DNA of 64,000 nucleotides from Veillonella infantium. GTDB taxonomy: Bacteria > Bacillota > Negativicutes > Veillonellales > Veillonellaceae. Below are positions 16,569-24,680 of this stretch, piece by piece. A program made the translations under genes and the position numbers. A model generated the notes under the pieces. It was given only the letters and a program-made list of their open reading frames with translations. It made no database searches and was not told the DNA's origin. Position 1 is the stretch's first letter. Each line of letters begins with the position of its first letter. The stretch covers positions 1 through 64,000 of the forward strand of contig NZ_PPDD01000006.1 of assembly GCF_002959895.1 (NCBI RefSeq). The letters are read 5' to 3'.

Positions 16569-17891
16569 TTATTTCTCTATAACCGACTCATCTAGCTGTG
16601 TACCATCAGGTAAGAAAGCTTTTACAATCAATTTATTAGGTGTAACAGTCATCGCCATATAGTTATTCTTATCTCGATCTGGTGCCACATATACATCTAA
16701 AGGATGTTCTTTCCACTTAGGGCGACGAGTATCTCCGGCAATACCAGTCAGAATATATAATGGTCCCGAAGCATCTCGATTAAAGTTACGTACATGCCCT
16801 CTATTACGATAAGAATGTAAATGAGCTGACAACACTAAATCTACATTAAACTCATCAAAGATAGGCATAAACAATACGCCCTCTTCGTTGAATCCTACAT
16901 CACGACTTGCGCCAGGGCGGTCAATGGCATATTGGAATGGATCCCGATGCATGAGAACTACGGTCCACTTTTTAGTATTTGCTGTCAAATCTTGGCGTAG
17001 CCACTGAATCTGTACATCGTATAAATCAGGATGATGCGTATCATGATTATCCTCATGATTGCTTTCATAAAGTTGCGTATCTAATACAACGTAATGAACA
17101 TCACCGAAGTCATAGGAATAATAACGACGATTAAAAGTTTCATTCCCATTAGGCGGTACTGCGAAATAATTCAAATACGCATAAGGCTCGCGCATTTTCC
17201 AATCTAATGTATACATCTCGTGATTGCCTAATGTCGTTGCTAACGGCACATTAGCACTCAACGGTCTAATGGAATTTAACCAAGTGCGCCATTGATAGTC
17301 TTGTTCCCCATTATCTACAAGGTCCCCCATACTAATATACAGGGCTGTCCTTGGATTGCGATGTGCTGAGTCCTTTACAATCTCTTCCCATTGAGAATAA
17401 TCCCCCGACTGAGAGTCTGGATAGATAAGAACATCATAGACACTAGCGCCAGCCGTTTCCAGGGAGTACCAATCACTACGGCGATCACTGCCATACCCAA
17501 CACGATACTCATACTTTGTTTCAGGTGTTAACCCTGTCAAAGTGCCCTCATGAATATAGGTAGTACTGCCATCATCGGTAAAAGCTTTATCTGTAGCATT
17601 TATGGTTTGTATAGTATCGGTCCCATCTTGGCGATATTCTATGATAGCATCAGATTCACTACTATCAGACTGCCACATAATGGTACGGCTTGTGCTATTA
17701 TCTTGAGCTACAATTTGCCGAATATAACGACTTTCAGAATCGAGTAGTGGTTTTATCTCTTGGCCACTCACTACAGCCGCTGTTCTAGCTATACGACTCT
17801 GTATAGCATCTTTATATACATAGCCACCTATGACTAATACAACCAATGCTGCAATAGCTATAATTGTTTTTAATAGTTTACTTTTATTCAT
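16569..17891 (-). CDS. Membrane-anchored purple-acid-phosphatase-like metallophosphoesterase
   Basis: A 440-residue protein with an N-terminal hydrophobic helix (residues 8-27), so it is probably exported and either anchored or cleaved. A fibronectin-III-like domain typical of purple acid phosphatases follows (TSRTIMWQSDSSESDAIIEY to TPETKYEYRVG). The catalytic domain has YPDSQSG, MGDLVDNGEQ, LGNHEMY, LMHRDPF and SAHLHSYRN, which supply the two-metal site. It likely releases phosphate from organic esters outside the membrane. It is monocistronic with its own terminator. Confidence 0.85.
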   Translation of the reverse strand: MNKSKLLKTIIAIAALVVLVIGGYVYKDAIQSRIARTAAVVSGQEIKPLLDSESRYIRQIVAQDNSTSRTIMWQSDSSESDAIIEYRQDGTDTIQTINATDKAFTDDGSTTYIHEGTLTGLTPETKYEYRVGYGSDRRSDWYSLETAGASVYDVLIYPDSQSGDYSQWEEIVKDSAHRNPRTALYISMGDLVDNGEQDYQWRTWLNSIRPLSANVPLATTLGNHEMYTLDWKMREPYAYLNYFAVPPNGNETFNRRYYSYDFGDVHYVVLDTQLYESNHEDNHDTHHPDLYDVQIQWLRQDLTANTKKWTVVLMHRDPFQYAIDRPGASRDVGFNEEGVLFMPIFDEFNVDLVLSAHLHSYRNRGHVRNFNRDASGPLYILTGIAGDTRRPKWKEHPLDVYVAPDRDKNNYMAMTVTPNKLIVKAFLPDGTQLDESVIEK

Positions 17892-17980
17892 ATAGTTCCT
17901 TTATGTAAATATGTATTAAGTACTAATATGAACACATTATAAAACTTAAACTTAACTTTAAGTCAAACAAGATTTACCTA

Positions 17981-18568
17981 CTATTTTTCGTAATATTGCT
18001 TCATTTGTGTATAGCCATTAACGATGACTTCAATTTCACCTGTTCTAGGATGGAAGATAAGACCGTGAATAGGTACGTCTTTCGGAATCAAAGGATTCAT
18101 ACGCAATTCGTCTACTGTGTCTTCTACATTTTCTACAGGATGTGTAAATCCATCTGCCCAGCGTTCCATTTCTTTACGGACCATATGAATCGCTTCTGGT
18201 GCAATACCACGAGCCAACATTTTTTCTGTTAGATCTTTTGCTGTAGTTTTTGCCATACCACATTCATGATGACCAATGATAAAGATTTCGTTAACGCCTA
18301 GCTCATAGATACATACAAGTAAGCTACGTACAACGCCATCAAAGGGACCTGTAATACAGTTCCCTGCAGTCTTTACGATTTTCGCTTCACCGCGTCCAAT
18401 ATCCATGGAATCTTCTAAGAAATTAACAAGACGTGTATCCATGCATGTAACGATTGCCATTTCTCGACTAGGCATCTTACTGCATTTAGTATCTGTTTCT
18501 ACATAACCTGTATTTTGATCTTCTACATATTCTCTATTATGGGCTAAAATATCATCTAATAAACTCAT
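17981..18568 (-). CDS. Beta-class carbonic anhydrase
   Basis: Zinc enzyme interconverting carbon dioxide and bicarbonate. The 195-residue protein has the zinc/active-site motif CMDTRL and the second ligand pair HHECGM, with TAGNCITGP between them. It belongs to the short bacterial beta branch often annotated as a carbonic anhydrase-like protein. The ATG at 18568 has AGGAGGT directly before it; the longer frame to 18598 lacks a site. An intrinsic terminator hairpin lies just upstream of this ribosome binding site. Confidence 0.9.
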   Translation of the reverse strand: MSLLDDILAHNREYVEDQNTGYVETDTKCSKMPSREMAIVTCMDTRLVNFLEDSMDIGRGEAKIVKTAGNCITGPFDGVVRSLLVCIYELGVNEIFIIGHHECGMAKTTAKDLTEKMLARGIAPEAIHMVRKEMERWADGFTHPVENVEDTVDELRMNPLIPKDVPIHGLIFHPRTGEIEVIVNGYTQMKQYYEK

Positions 18569-18582
18569 AGTACCTCCTATAT

Positions 18583-18611
18583 AAAAAGACCTTGGCATAC
18601 AACCAAGGTCT
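18583..18611 (-). terminator. Terminator hairpin in the leader of the carbonic anhydrase gene
   Basis: AGACCTTGG (18588-18596) pairs perfectly with CCAAGGTCT (18603-18611), followed by TTTTT on the minus strand. It ends the ilvBN unit but lies only about six bases from the next gene's ribosome binding site. Confidence 0.7.
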
Positions 18612-18637
18612 CTATATCAATAATGGTCGATATAAAT

Positions 18638-18646
18638 ATTATATCA
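18638..18646 (-). promoter_or_regulatory. Possible extended -10 promoter of the carbonic anhydrase gene
   Basis: TGATATAAT reads on the minus strand (18638-18646), a TG-extended perfect -10. No good -35 is seen. It lies upstream of the terminator hairpin, so transcripts from it would have to pass that hairpin. Confidence 0.4.
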
Positions 18647-18729
18647 TATTCAGTTGTACCCATTCTAAATCACTACCAGTCTTAGATCATTATCCTCCAG
18701 AAATAGATTTAGAATAATTAAGTTAAGAC

Positions 18730-19242
18730 TTATCTATCAGGTGTAGATAGTGCTTCAATAGCTACGCTACCACCGCGTACAACTTCAATGCGATTGACAA
18801 ACATATCTTTAAATAGAGCAATCATATCGTTATTTTTGGATACTGTTTTTACACATTGTACGAGAACAGATTTGCGGTTATAATCAACTACCAACAAGTC
18901 AAAGGTTTGAGCAATGCGGAAGATTTCTTGTTTATCTGCTTCTTTGCAACTGTTGACCTTAATAAACAATAGTTCTTTCTTTGTAATCCGCATATCTGTA
19001 AAGTCGATAACCTTAATCACCTCTACACTGCGATTAAGCTGTTTAATGATTTGTTCGTATGTCAAATCATCGCATGTGAGCTCAATGGTCATACGAGACA
19101 TGGTAGGATCTTCAGTTTCCCCTACTGTCAATGTATCAAGGTTATAGTTTTTACCTGCGAAGAGGCCAGAAATTTTAGCCAATACGCCGATTTGGTTTTC
19201 TACATACGCTGAAATACAGCGTTTTTCCATATGTAATTCCAT
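18730..19242 (-). CDS. ilvN: Acetolactate synthase small subunit
   Basis: Regulatory subunit that binds valine and activates the catalytic subunit. The 170 residues comprise an N-terminal ACT domain (ISAYVENQIGVLAKISGLFAG, residues 10-80) and a C-terminal ALS_ss domain that ends in VEVVRGGSVAIEALS. It follows ilvB by eight bases, with AGGAGG in the gap. A second possible start (MEKRC) lies four codons in. Confidence 0.94.
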   Translation of the reverse strand: MELHMEKRCISAYVENQIGVLAKISGLFAGKNYNLDTLTVGETEDPTMSRMTIELTCDDLTYEQIIKQLNRSVEVIKVIDFTDMRITKKELLFIKVNSCKEADKQEIFRIAQTFDLLVVDYNRKSVLVQCVKTVSKNNDMIALFKDMFVNRIEVVRGGSVAIEALSTPDR

Positions 19243-19250
19243 AGCCCCTC

Positions 19251-20978
19251 CTATTTTTTATCCTTTAATAACATATCGCTTAAAGATTTGCCAGCTGGTA
19301 CCATTGGCAATACATTGAGCTCTGTTGGAATGATGAACTCAAGTAATGTAGGACCATCTTTGAAAGTATCTGCCAATTGGAACCCTTTTTCGATATCCTC
19401 TGCCTTCGTGATACGCATAGCTTTAGCACCATAAGCTTCTGCCAATTGTACAAAGTTTGGAACATATTCAAACTCATCATTATCGATCATATCACGCGTT
19501 ACAATAGAGCTTTCATCCATCAACAAATTAGTACAAGCATATCGTTTATCGTAGAACAATTGTTGCCATTGCCGTACATTACCAAGGAAGCCATTATTCA
19601 AAATGATGAGAGTTACAGGTAAACGGTAATGCATAGCTGTGGCAAATTCTTGGATATTCATTTGTACACCACCATCACCACAGATAGCAAATACTCGTTT
19701 ATCAGGGTTGCCAATTTGAGCCCCTAACGCCGCTGGGAACCCATAGCCCATCGTGCCAAGGCCACCAGATGTCAACATTTGGTGTTGTCCTTTAATTTCG
19801 AGGAACTGAGTAGTCCACAATTGATTTTGTCCTACATCAGTAGCAACAATAGGTCGTGCATAGTGGTTATTAATATAATCAATAACAATTTGAGGTGTTA
19901 AGCCTTCTTCACCAGCTTGTGTAACAGGGCGGTCAGCCTTAAGTTGTTGTAATTGTGCAGGCCATTCACCAAGATCATGAGGTTCAATATATTCTAATAA
20001 TTTTTCAATAGCTAATTTAGCATCTGCTACAATCGGAATATCTACCTTAATATTTTTAGAAATAGATGCTGCATCCACATCAATATGGATAATCTTACAA
20101 TTTTGTGCAAAGGTACTTAACTTGCCTGTAATACGGTCGTTAAAGCGTGTACCAATAGAAATCATTACATCACAATCAGTGAGTGCCACATTCGGTGCAT
20201 AGCCACCATGAATACCAATATTGCCGAGATATAAAGGATGTCGACTATCGATAGCACCTTTACCCATCAATGTAGTTACAACAGGAATGCCTGTTTTTTC
20301 TACTAGCTTCATCATGAGGTCGTTAGCACCACTAATGCTAACGCCACCGCCTAATAAGAATAGTGGTCGTTTAGCCTTGCTGATAATAGAACATGCTTTT
20401 TTTACTTGTCCTACGTGAACTGTTGTATTTGGTTTATAGCCACGAATATTGACTTCTGTAGGATACTCATCAGAGCCCATAGCCTTTTGAATGTTTTTAG
20501 GAACATCCACCACTACAGGACCAGGACGACCAGTACGGGCAATATAAAATGCTTCTTTCAAAATACGCCCTAGCTCTTTACGATCACGAACGGTAACAGC
20601 ATATTTACAGATATTGCGCACAATACCGACTGTATCCACCTCTTGGAATGCGTCATTACCCATGAGGCCCAAGTCTACTTGACCTGTAATACAAACAAGG
20701 GGAACACTATCAGCGTATGCTGTAGCAATACCTGTCACAAGGTTTGTAGCACCTGGTCCAGAGGTTACCATGCACACCCCTACTTTACCTGTACTGCGAG
20801 CATAACCATCTGCTGCATGAGCCAATGCTTGCTCATGACGTGGCAAAATCACTTTTACCTTATCTTGTTTATATAATTCATCCATGATATCAATGGTTGC
20901 TGCCCCAGGATAGTTAAATAGTATATCTACCTGCTCCTCTTGAAGGGCCTTCACCACATATGCTGCGCCTGAAATCAT
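19251..20978 (-). CDS. ilvB: Acetolactate synthase large (catalytic) subunit
   Basis: Thiamine-diphosphate and FAD enzyme making acetolactate or acetohydroxybutyrate for branched-chain amino acids. The 575 residues contain the N-terminal PYR domain (NYPGAATIDIMDEL, GYARSTGKVGVCMVTSGPG), the central FAD domain, and the PP domain with the ThDP motif GDGGVQMNIQEFATA to NNGFLGNVRQW. An upstream open frame to 21173 carries no similarity; the ATG at 20978 has AAGGAGG six bases before it. Paired with ilvN; no T-box leader is visible. Confidence 0.96.
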   Translation of the reverse strand: MISGAAYVVKALQEEQVDILFNYPGAATIDIMDELYKQDKVKVILPRHEQALAHAADGYARSTGKVGVCMVTSGPGATNLVTGIATAYADSVPLVCITGQVDLGLMGNDAFQEVDTVGIVRNICKYAVTVRDRKELGRILKEAFYIARTGRPGPVVVDVPKNIQKAMGSDEYPTEVNIRGYKPNTTVHVGQVKKACSIISKAKRPLFLLGGGVSISGANDLMMKLVEKTGIPVVTTLMGKGAIDSRHPLYLGNIGIHGGYAPNVALTDCDVMISIGTRFNDRITGKLSTFAQNCKIIHIDVDAASISKNIKVDIPIVADAKLAIEKLLEYIEPHDLGEWPAQLQQLKADRPVTQAGEEGLTPQIVIDYINNHYARPIVATDVGQNQLWTTQFLEIKGQHQMLTSGGLGTMGYGFPAALGAQIGNPDKRVFAICGDGGVQMNIQEFATAMHYRLPVTLIILNNGFLGNVRQWQQLFYDKRYACTNLLMDESSIVTRDMIDNDEFEYVPNFVQLAEAYGAKAMRITKAEDIEKGFQLADTFKDGPTLLEFIIPTELNVLPMVPAGKSLSDMLLKDKK

Positions 20979-21048
20979 AGGTGCCTCCTTAACTATGTAA
21001 AAAATGCATATCGCATTCTCAATATTCTCATTCGATATATCTAAAAAA

Positions 21049-21077
21049 TTGAATATCTTATATAGATGTGTTATACT
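21049..21077 (+). promoter_or_regulatory. Promoter of the glutaredoxin-like gene
   Basis: TTGAAT (21049-21054), 17-base spacer, TATACT (21072-21077). The -10 overlaps the outer arm of the large palindrome at 21073-21111. Confidence 0.7.
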
Positions 21078-21111
21078 CAGTAGTGTACCACATGTTGTGG
21101 TACATGAGTAT
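21073..21111. promoter_or_regulatory. Large palindrome between ilvB and the glutaredoxin-like gene
   Basis: The inner arms GTACCACA (21085-21092) and TGTGGTAC (21096-21103) are perfect, with a TGT centre. The outer arms ATACTCA (21073-21079) and TGAGTAT (21105-21111) are also perfect. There is no T-run. It covers the -10 and predicted start of the rightward promoter, so it is either an operator or a 5'-end stem-loop. Confidence 0.65.
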
Positions 21112-21171
21112 GTAATAAATCTCAAATTATAGAAATATATATTAATTTTGTCTGGAAAGGACTGTAAAACC

Positions 21172-21450
21172 ATGAAAGAAATCTTAGGTTTCCACTTAAA
21201 CGGTTGCCCTTATTGTGCAAATGCATTCCGTGCTATCGATGAACTTGTTGCAGAAAACCCTGCATATGCAGACATTCATATCAACTGGGTTGAAGATCAA
21301 GACGCTCATGAGCTCTTCAAAACTCACCCTTATGAGTACTATCCAAACTTATGGTTCGACCTCGACAAACAATATGAGGCTCAACCTGGTGAAAGCTATG
21401 ACCAAACAAAAGCATTAATCAAAGCTGTATTGGACAAAGCAATCGCATAA
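21172..21450 (+). CDS. Glutaredoxin-like protein with a CPYC motif
   Basis: A 92-residue thioredoxin-fold protein. The glutaredoxin redox motif CPYC is at residues 12-15 (LNGCPYCANAF), with YYPNLWFDL where the cis-proline strand would be. The C-terminal half is richer in acidic residues than classical glutaredoxins, so its partner is uncertain. The ATG at 21172 has GGAAAGGA upstream; an earlier in-frame start at 21148 has none. It is transcribed divergently from ilvBN across a strong palindrome and has its own terminator. Confidence 0.82.
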   Translation: MKEILGFHLNGCPYCANAFRAIDELVAENPAYADIHINWVEDQDAHELFKTHPYEYYPNLWFDLDKQYEAQPGESYDQTKALIKAVLDKAIA

Positions 21451-21484
21451 GATTATTACATGAAAACGTGATAAATCCATTAAG

Positions 21485-21517
21485 AAAGAGGCTAGCAAAT
21501 GCTAGCCTCTTTTTTTG
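21485..21517. terminator. Terminator between the glutaredoxin-like gene and ygbA
   Basis: AAAGAGGCTAGC pairs with GCTAGCCTCTTT, followed by seven T on the plus strand. It is convergent, and the ygbA stop codon (21502-21504) lies inside the stem. Confidence 0.85.
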
Positions 21518-21831
21518 TCTTTCCATTCAAGATACATATGTCTAATAACTTGGATTGGTGATACAAATAACATCCTTGGTCCACCATAACGCATAATTTC
21601 ACGGATTTTTTCACGATAATTAGGTGCATAGCAATGGGTTTTACATACACTACAGAATGTTTTACTATCCATATGCGGACATGCATCAATGCGATGCTCT
21701 GCATATTCCCAAACCTGCTCGCAATCCTCACATAGCTGACCCTTAGGAGTATGGTGCTTATTATGACAATAGATGCCAATGATTTGGTACATAGTTTTTA
21801 GTTCTAACTTACGTTTTTCATCAACTGTCAT
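21502..21831 (-). CDS. ygbA: YgbA-family protein (nitrous-oxide/nitric-oxide-responsive family)
   Basis: A 109-residue cytoplasmic protein with conserved cysteines: LCEDCEQVWEYAEHRIDACPHM, FCSVCKTHCYAPNYREKIREIMRYGGPRML. This pattern matches the YgbA family, named for a nitrous-oxide-stimulated promoter; E. coli YgbA is linked to nitric oxide stress. The cysteines could bind zinc or an Fe-S cluster. Its ribosome binding site (AGGAGA) overlaps the methyltransferase stop codon, so the two are coupled. Its own stop lies inside a terminator stem. Confidence 0.82.
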   Translation of the reverse strand: MTVDEKRKLELKTMYQIIGIYCHNKHHTPKGQLCEDCEQVWEYAEHRIDACPHMDSKTFCSVCKTHCYAPNYREKIREIMRYGGPRMLFVSPIQVIRHMYLEWKDKKRG

Positions 21832-21840
21832 ACTGTTCTC

Positions 21841-22656
21841 CTATTTCACAGACCATGATACCCAAGCCACTTTATCAACTGTTTTATTATGAATTTCTCC
21901 ATTAATGGCTAATGGTTCAATGAGATTTCTAATTTCTACCTTCATATCTTCTATATCGCCCCATGTATTATTATGAAGTCGCATAGCAAAGTAATTAACC
22001 GCTTTATCAAGGCTCATAACCTCTGTTTCAGGCACTGTCTTATAGGTTACTTTTACATTATGCCCTATTTCATGAATAACATCTAAACATGCTTTCATCT
22101 TACCATCCCAAGGGAATGAATCGCGACCAAAGAAATGTTCAGATAACATATCTACTGTTTCATCACTGCGTTCACTAAAAGCGATCCACAAGCATTTGTC
22201 CTTACTTGATTCATGCATGGCGCGAATGTTTTCTACATCAAACATGATAGGGCAAAAAATACTATATGTTAAATCAAAGGTTTTATCCCATTTTAGTTCA
22301 CGGCGAGTTTCATCAGACCACGGTGCAATATATAAGCTAAGATCTAAACCTTCTGCCTCTGCTAATTGTTTAGCACCACGAATCATACCATCAGATAGAT
22401 CTATACCGGTTGCCTTATGGCCTTCACGAGCCAATCCTAACGCATAGTCACATACACCACAACCAATATCAAGGGTACAACCGCCTTTAGGGGGCAAAAG
22501 ATTTTCATCCTTCAAGAAGGATAAAAACTTTGTAACCTGCGCCTTACGATCGTCCCGATTGTGCATTTCTACAAAGTAATTAGATCGATTATTCCACGCA
22601 TCTTGCTCATTACGCCAAGTTTCATCGACGGTGAGTTCTTGTATTCTATTTGTCAT
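21841..22656 (-). CDS. SAM-dependent methyltransferase, class I
   Basis: A 271-residue Rossmann-fold methyltransferase. Motif I is LDIGCGVCDYALGLAREG and motif II ATGIDLSDGMIRGAK. The C-terminal part (SLDKAVNYFAMRLHNNTWGD) fits a group of small-molecule methyltransferases found in anaerobes. The substrate is unknown. It has a GAGGAG site before the ATG at 22656 and is coupled to ygbA downstream, which may place it in a stress response; that is inference. Confidence 0.82.
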   Translation of the reverse strand: MTNRIQELTVDETWRNEQDAWNNRSNYFVEMHNRDDRKAQVTKFLSFLKDENLLPPKGGCTLDIGCGVCDYALGLAREGHKATGIDLSDGMIRGAKQLAEAEGLDLSLYIAPWSDETRRELKWDKTFDLTYSIFCPIMFDVENIRAMHESSKDKCLWIAFSERSDETVDMLSEHFFGRDSFPWDGKMKACLDVIHEIGHNVKVTYKTVPETEVMSLDKAVNYFAMRLHNNTWGDIEDMKVEIRNLIEPLAINGEIHNKTVDKVAWVSWSVK

Positions 22657-23061
22657 TCTATCTCCTCTATATCACTACATCAAAACTATGCAATGATACA
22701 ATTTAGTACTTTATTAATCTTAATTAGATAATCTATATATTATTCATCACGTCCTATATGCCTAGTGTTCCAGCTAAGATGTTCAGATTTTCACAAGGAC
22801 ATTTTTATTGTACATCATTCTCAAAATAAAATGTGTTACTCAAATCACATTTACACGTTATCTTGATATTATTAAATATATATTTTTACATAAATGCTAT
22901 ATTAGATGGTATTTTCAATCATAACCACCCGTAGAACGGGTGGTTTGCTCTGACCCTATAAGGGTCTTTCTCTAGTGGTGGCCCTCTAAAGAGGGCATTG
23001 AATGATCTGACAACCACTCTATTACCACTGGCTGCCCCCTACTCGGGGGCTTTTATTTTGC

Positions 23062-23532
23062 CTATTTTACTGGCTCACCTGTAAACGGGTCGGTATATTC
23101 TTTAAAGTTTAATGTATCTTGCGCTATATCCTCTTGTAGTTGATTGCGAATATACTCTTTTATCGCTCCTTCATATCGTCCTACCGTATCCACATAATAT
23201 CCTCTACACCAGAAATGTCTATTTCCATACTTATATTTTAAATTTGCGTGTTTATCGAATATCATGAGGCTACTTTTACTTTTTAAATATCCCATAAAAC
23301 TCGATACGCTTAAATGTGGTGGTATCGTTACTAACATATGAATATGATCCGGACAGCATTCCGCCTCTATAATCTCTACATTTTTTCTCTTACATAAATC
23401 TCTTAAAATTTTACCTACATCAGCTTTTATCCGACCATAAATTATTTGTCTTCTATACTTCGGAGCAAAAACAATATGATATTTACATCTCCATTTACTA
23501 TGTGATAAGCTTTTTACGTCATTCATTGACAT
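23062..23532 (-). CDS. tnpA: IS200-type transposase TnpA (copy 3)
   Basis: Same protein as at 5547-6017: the HUH motif DHIHML and the catalytic Tyr in YVDTVGRYEGAIKEY are intact. The only amino-acid change seen lies in the untranslated upstream part of the open frame (Lys to Glu at the second codon of the longest frame), which supports the downstream start chosen by the ribosome binding site. Confidence 0.9.
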   Translation of the reverse strand: MSMNDVKSLSHSKWRCKYHIVFAPKYRRQIIYGRIKADVGKILRDLCKRKNVEIIEAECCPDHIHMLVTIPPHLSVSSFMGYLKSKSSLMIFDKHANLKYKYGNRHFWCRGYYVDTVGRYEGAIKEYIRNQLQEDIAQDTLNFKEYTDPFTGEPVK

Positions 23533-23533
23533 T

Positions 23534-23595
23534 GAACCTCCTATATTTAAATGTTGTGGTTGCCAGACCAACTCCATTTTATCACTAGGAGGTTC
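23534..23595 (-). promoter_or_regulatory. Hairpin hiding the tnpA ribosome binding site (copy 3)
   Basis: The same 10-bp perfect stem as in the other two copies (23534-23543 with 23586-23595), although nearby loop bases differ. Confidence 0.6.
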
Positions 23596-23671
23596 TTTCC
23601 TTTTCTCTAAGAATTTTTACCGACCCCCAGTTTAACTGGGGGTTTAGTCATGCCTATTCGGCGTACAAAAA

Positions 23672-23698
23672 CAAAAAACTCCACTCAACGAGTGGAGT
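23672..23698 (-). terminator. Terminator of lemA
   Basis: ACTCCACT (23678-23685) pairs with AGTGGAGT (23691-23698), with a six-T run on the minus strand that abuts IS copy 3. Confidence 0.85.
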
Positions 23699-23765
23699 CT
23701 TTTATCTCTCATTTTACAAATAGATTTATATACTATCTGCTCATATACATCAATTGAATATATGA

Positions 23766-24521
23766 TTACTTCTCTTCTTGTTTCTCTACTGAAGCAGACG
23801 CCTCTTCAATTTTAGGAGCTTCTGTTTCAGTTTTCTCTTCAGTCTTTACACTCTCATTATTAGAAGAAGATTCACGCTCTTGTTTAAGACGTGCTTCTCT
23901 CTTCGCTTGTGCTTCTTGCTCGCGTTTTTCAAAGGATTCTCTAATTTTATCTGTTGTATCCTTCAACTTGTCTGTGCCCTTTATAGCAAGATCTTTAATT
24001 GCTTCTGGATCAGCACCACTAAATTCAGCTAAAGCCTCTTCATTATTTGGATCAAAGAATGGGGCCTGTTTAAATCCCAATAAGGATGCCACAAATACCA
24101 TTGGAATTTGGGCAATCTCACTATTATACTCTTTTACTTGGAAGTTATAAGTCTCACGTTTATTAGAAATGAACGTTTCATTTTCACTAATCGCTTCTAA
24201 GAATTTACTATATTGAGTATTGGCTTTTAACTCTGGAAATTGATTAGCTAAAGCTGTAATATTTTGAACTGCTTTTGCTGTTTCACGAGCCATATCTACA
24301 AAGTTATCAGACACTTTTAATTGAATTAATTTTTCATAATCATCATACTCATTTACAAGACCTGTAAACTGATTAACAATAGCTACTTTTTTCTCGTAAG
24401 CAACGATAATATTGGCACGTGCCTCTTTAATCTCTACAGTCAATTTTTGTAGTAAATTGTATTGCTTAACAAAAAAGAAAATTAAGAATATAATTATAAA
24501 AAATATAAGCGTAGAAAACAT
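23766..24521 (-). CDS. lemA: LemA-family protein
   Basis: A 251-residue protein with one N-terminal membrane helix (MFSTLIFFIIIFLIFFFVK) and a helical LemA domain: YNLLQKLTVEIKEARANI, ANQFPELKANTQYSKFLE, then SENETFISNKRETYNFQVKEYN and MVFVASLLGFKQAPFF. Family members run to about 190 residues. Here an extra C-terminal tail of about 60 residues is rich in Lys, Glu and Ser (EKREQEAQAKREARL to the end), probably disordered or coiled. Function in the family is unknown. The ATG at 24521 has GGAGAG upstream; the frame opens earlier at 24554. Confidence 0.87.
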   Translation of the reverse strand: MFSTLIFFIIIFLIFFFVKQYNLLQKLTVEIKEARANIIVAYEKKVAIVNQFTGLVNEYDDYEKLIQLKVSDNFVDMARETAKAVQNITALANQFPELKANTQYSKFLEAISENETFISNKRETYNFQVKEYNSEIAQIPMVFVASLLGFKQAPFFDPNNEEALAEFSGADPEAIKDLAIKGTDKLKDTTDKIRESFEKREQEAQAKREARLKQERESSSNNESVKTEEKTETEAPKIEEASASVEKQEEK

Positions 24522-24680
24522 AGAACTCTCTCCATTTCGATTACAAATAACCATGCAATTTTGAGAATATTATACATATGTAAGATATAACCAATATGAA
24601 ATTTCATTCATGAAGTGATATAAAATGATTTCATACATTACTTATATTTATTATAATAGAGATAAGGAGGACTTAATTGT

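Larger units (their letters stand above)
22917..23667 (-). mobile_element. IS200/IS605-family element, copy 3 (complete)
   Basis: Same 751-base structure and orientation as copy 2 (offset 17515), with the right-end hairpin row from 22923 and the left-end hairpin at 23624-23642. It sits directly behind the T-run of the lemA terminator. In the transposase gene it is closer to copy 1 than to copy 2 at the silent sites I compared. Confidence 0.88.

Noticed and set aside
20979-21072. T-box or other amino-acid leader before ilvB
   Set aside because: The gap to the upstream promoter region is too short and no T-box core sequence or terminator/antiterminator pair is visible.
20979-21173. 65-residue N-terminal extension of acetolactate synthase
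   Set aside because: AT-rich nonsense-like sequence; the standard IlvB start at 20978 has a strong ribosome binding site.
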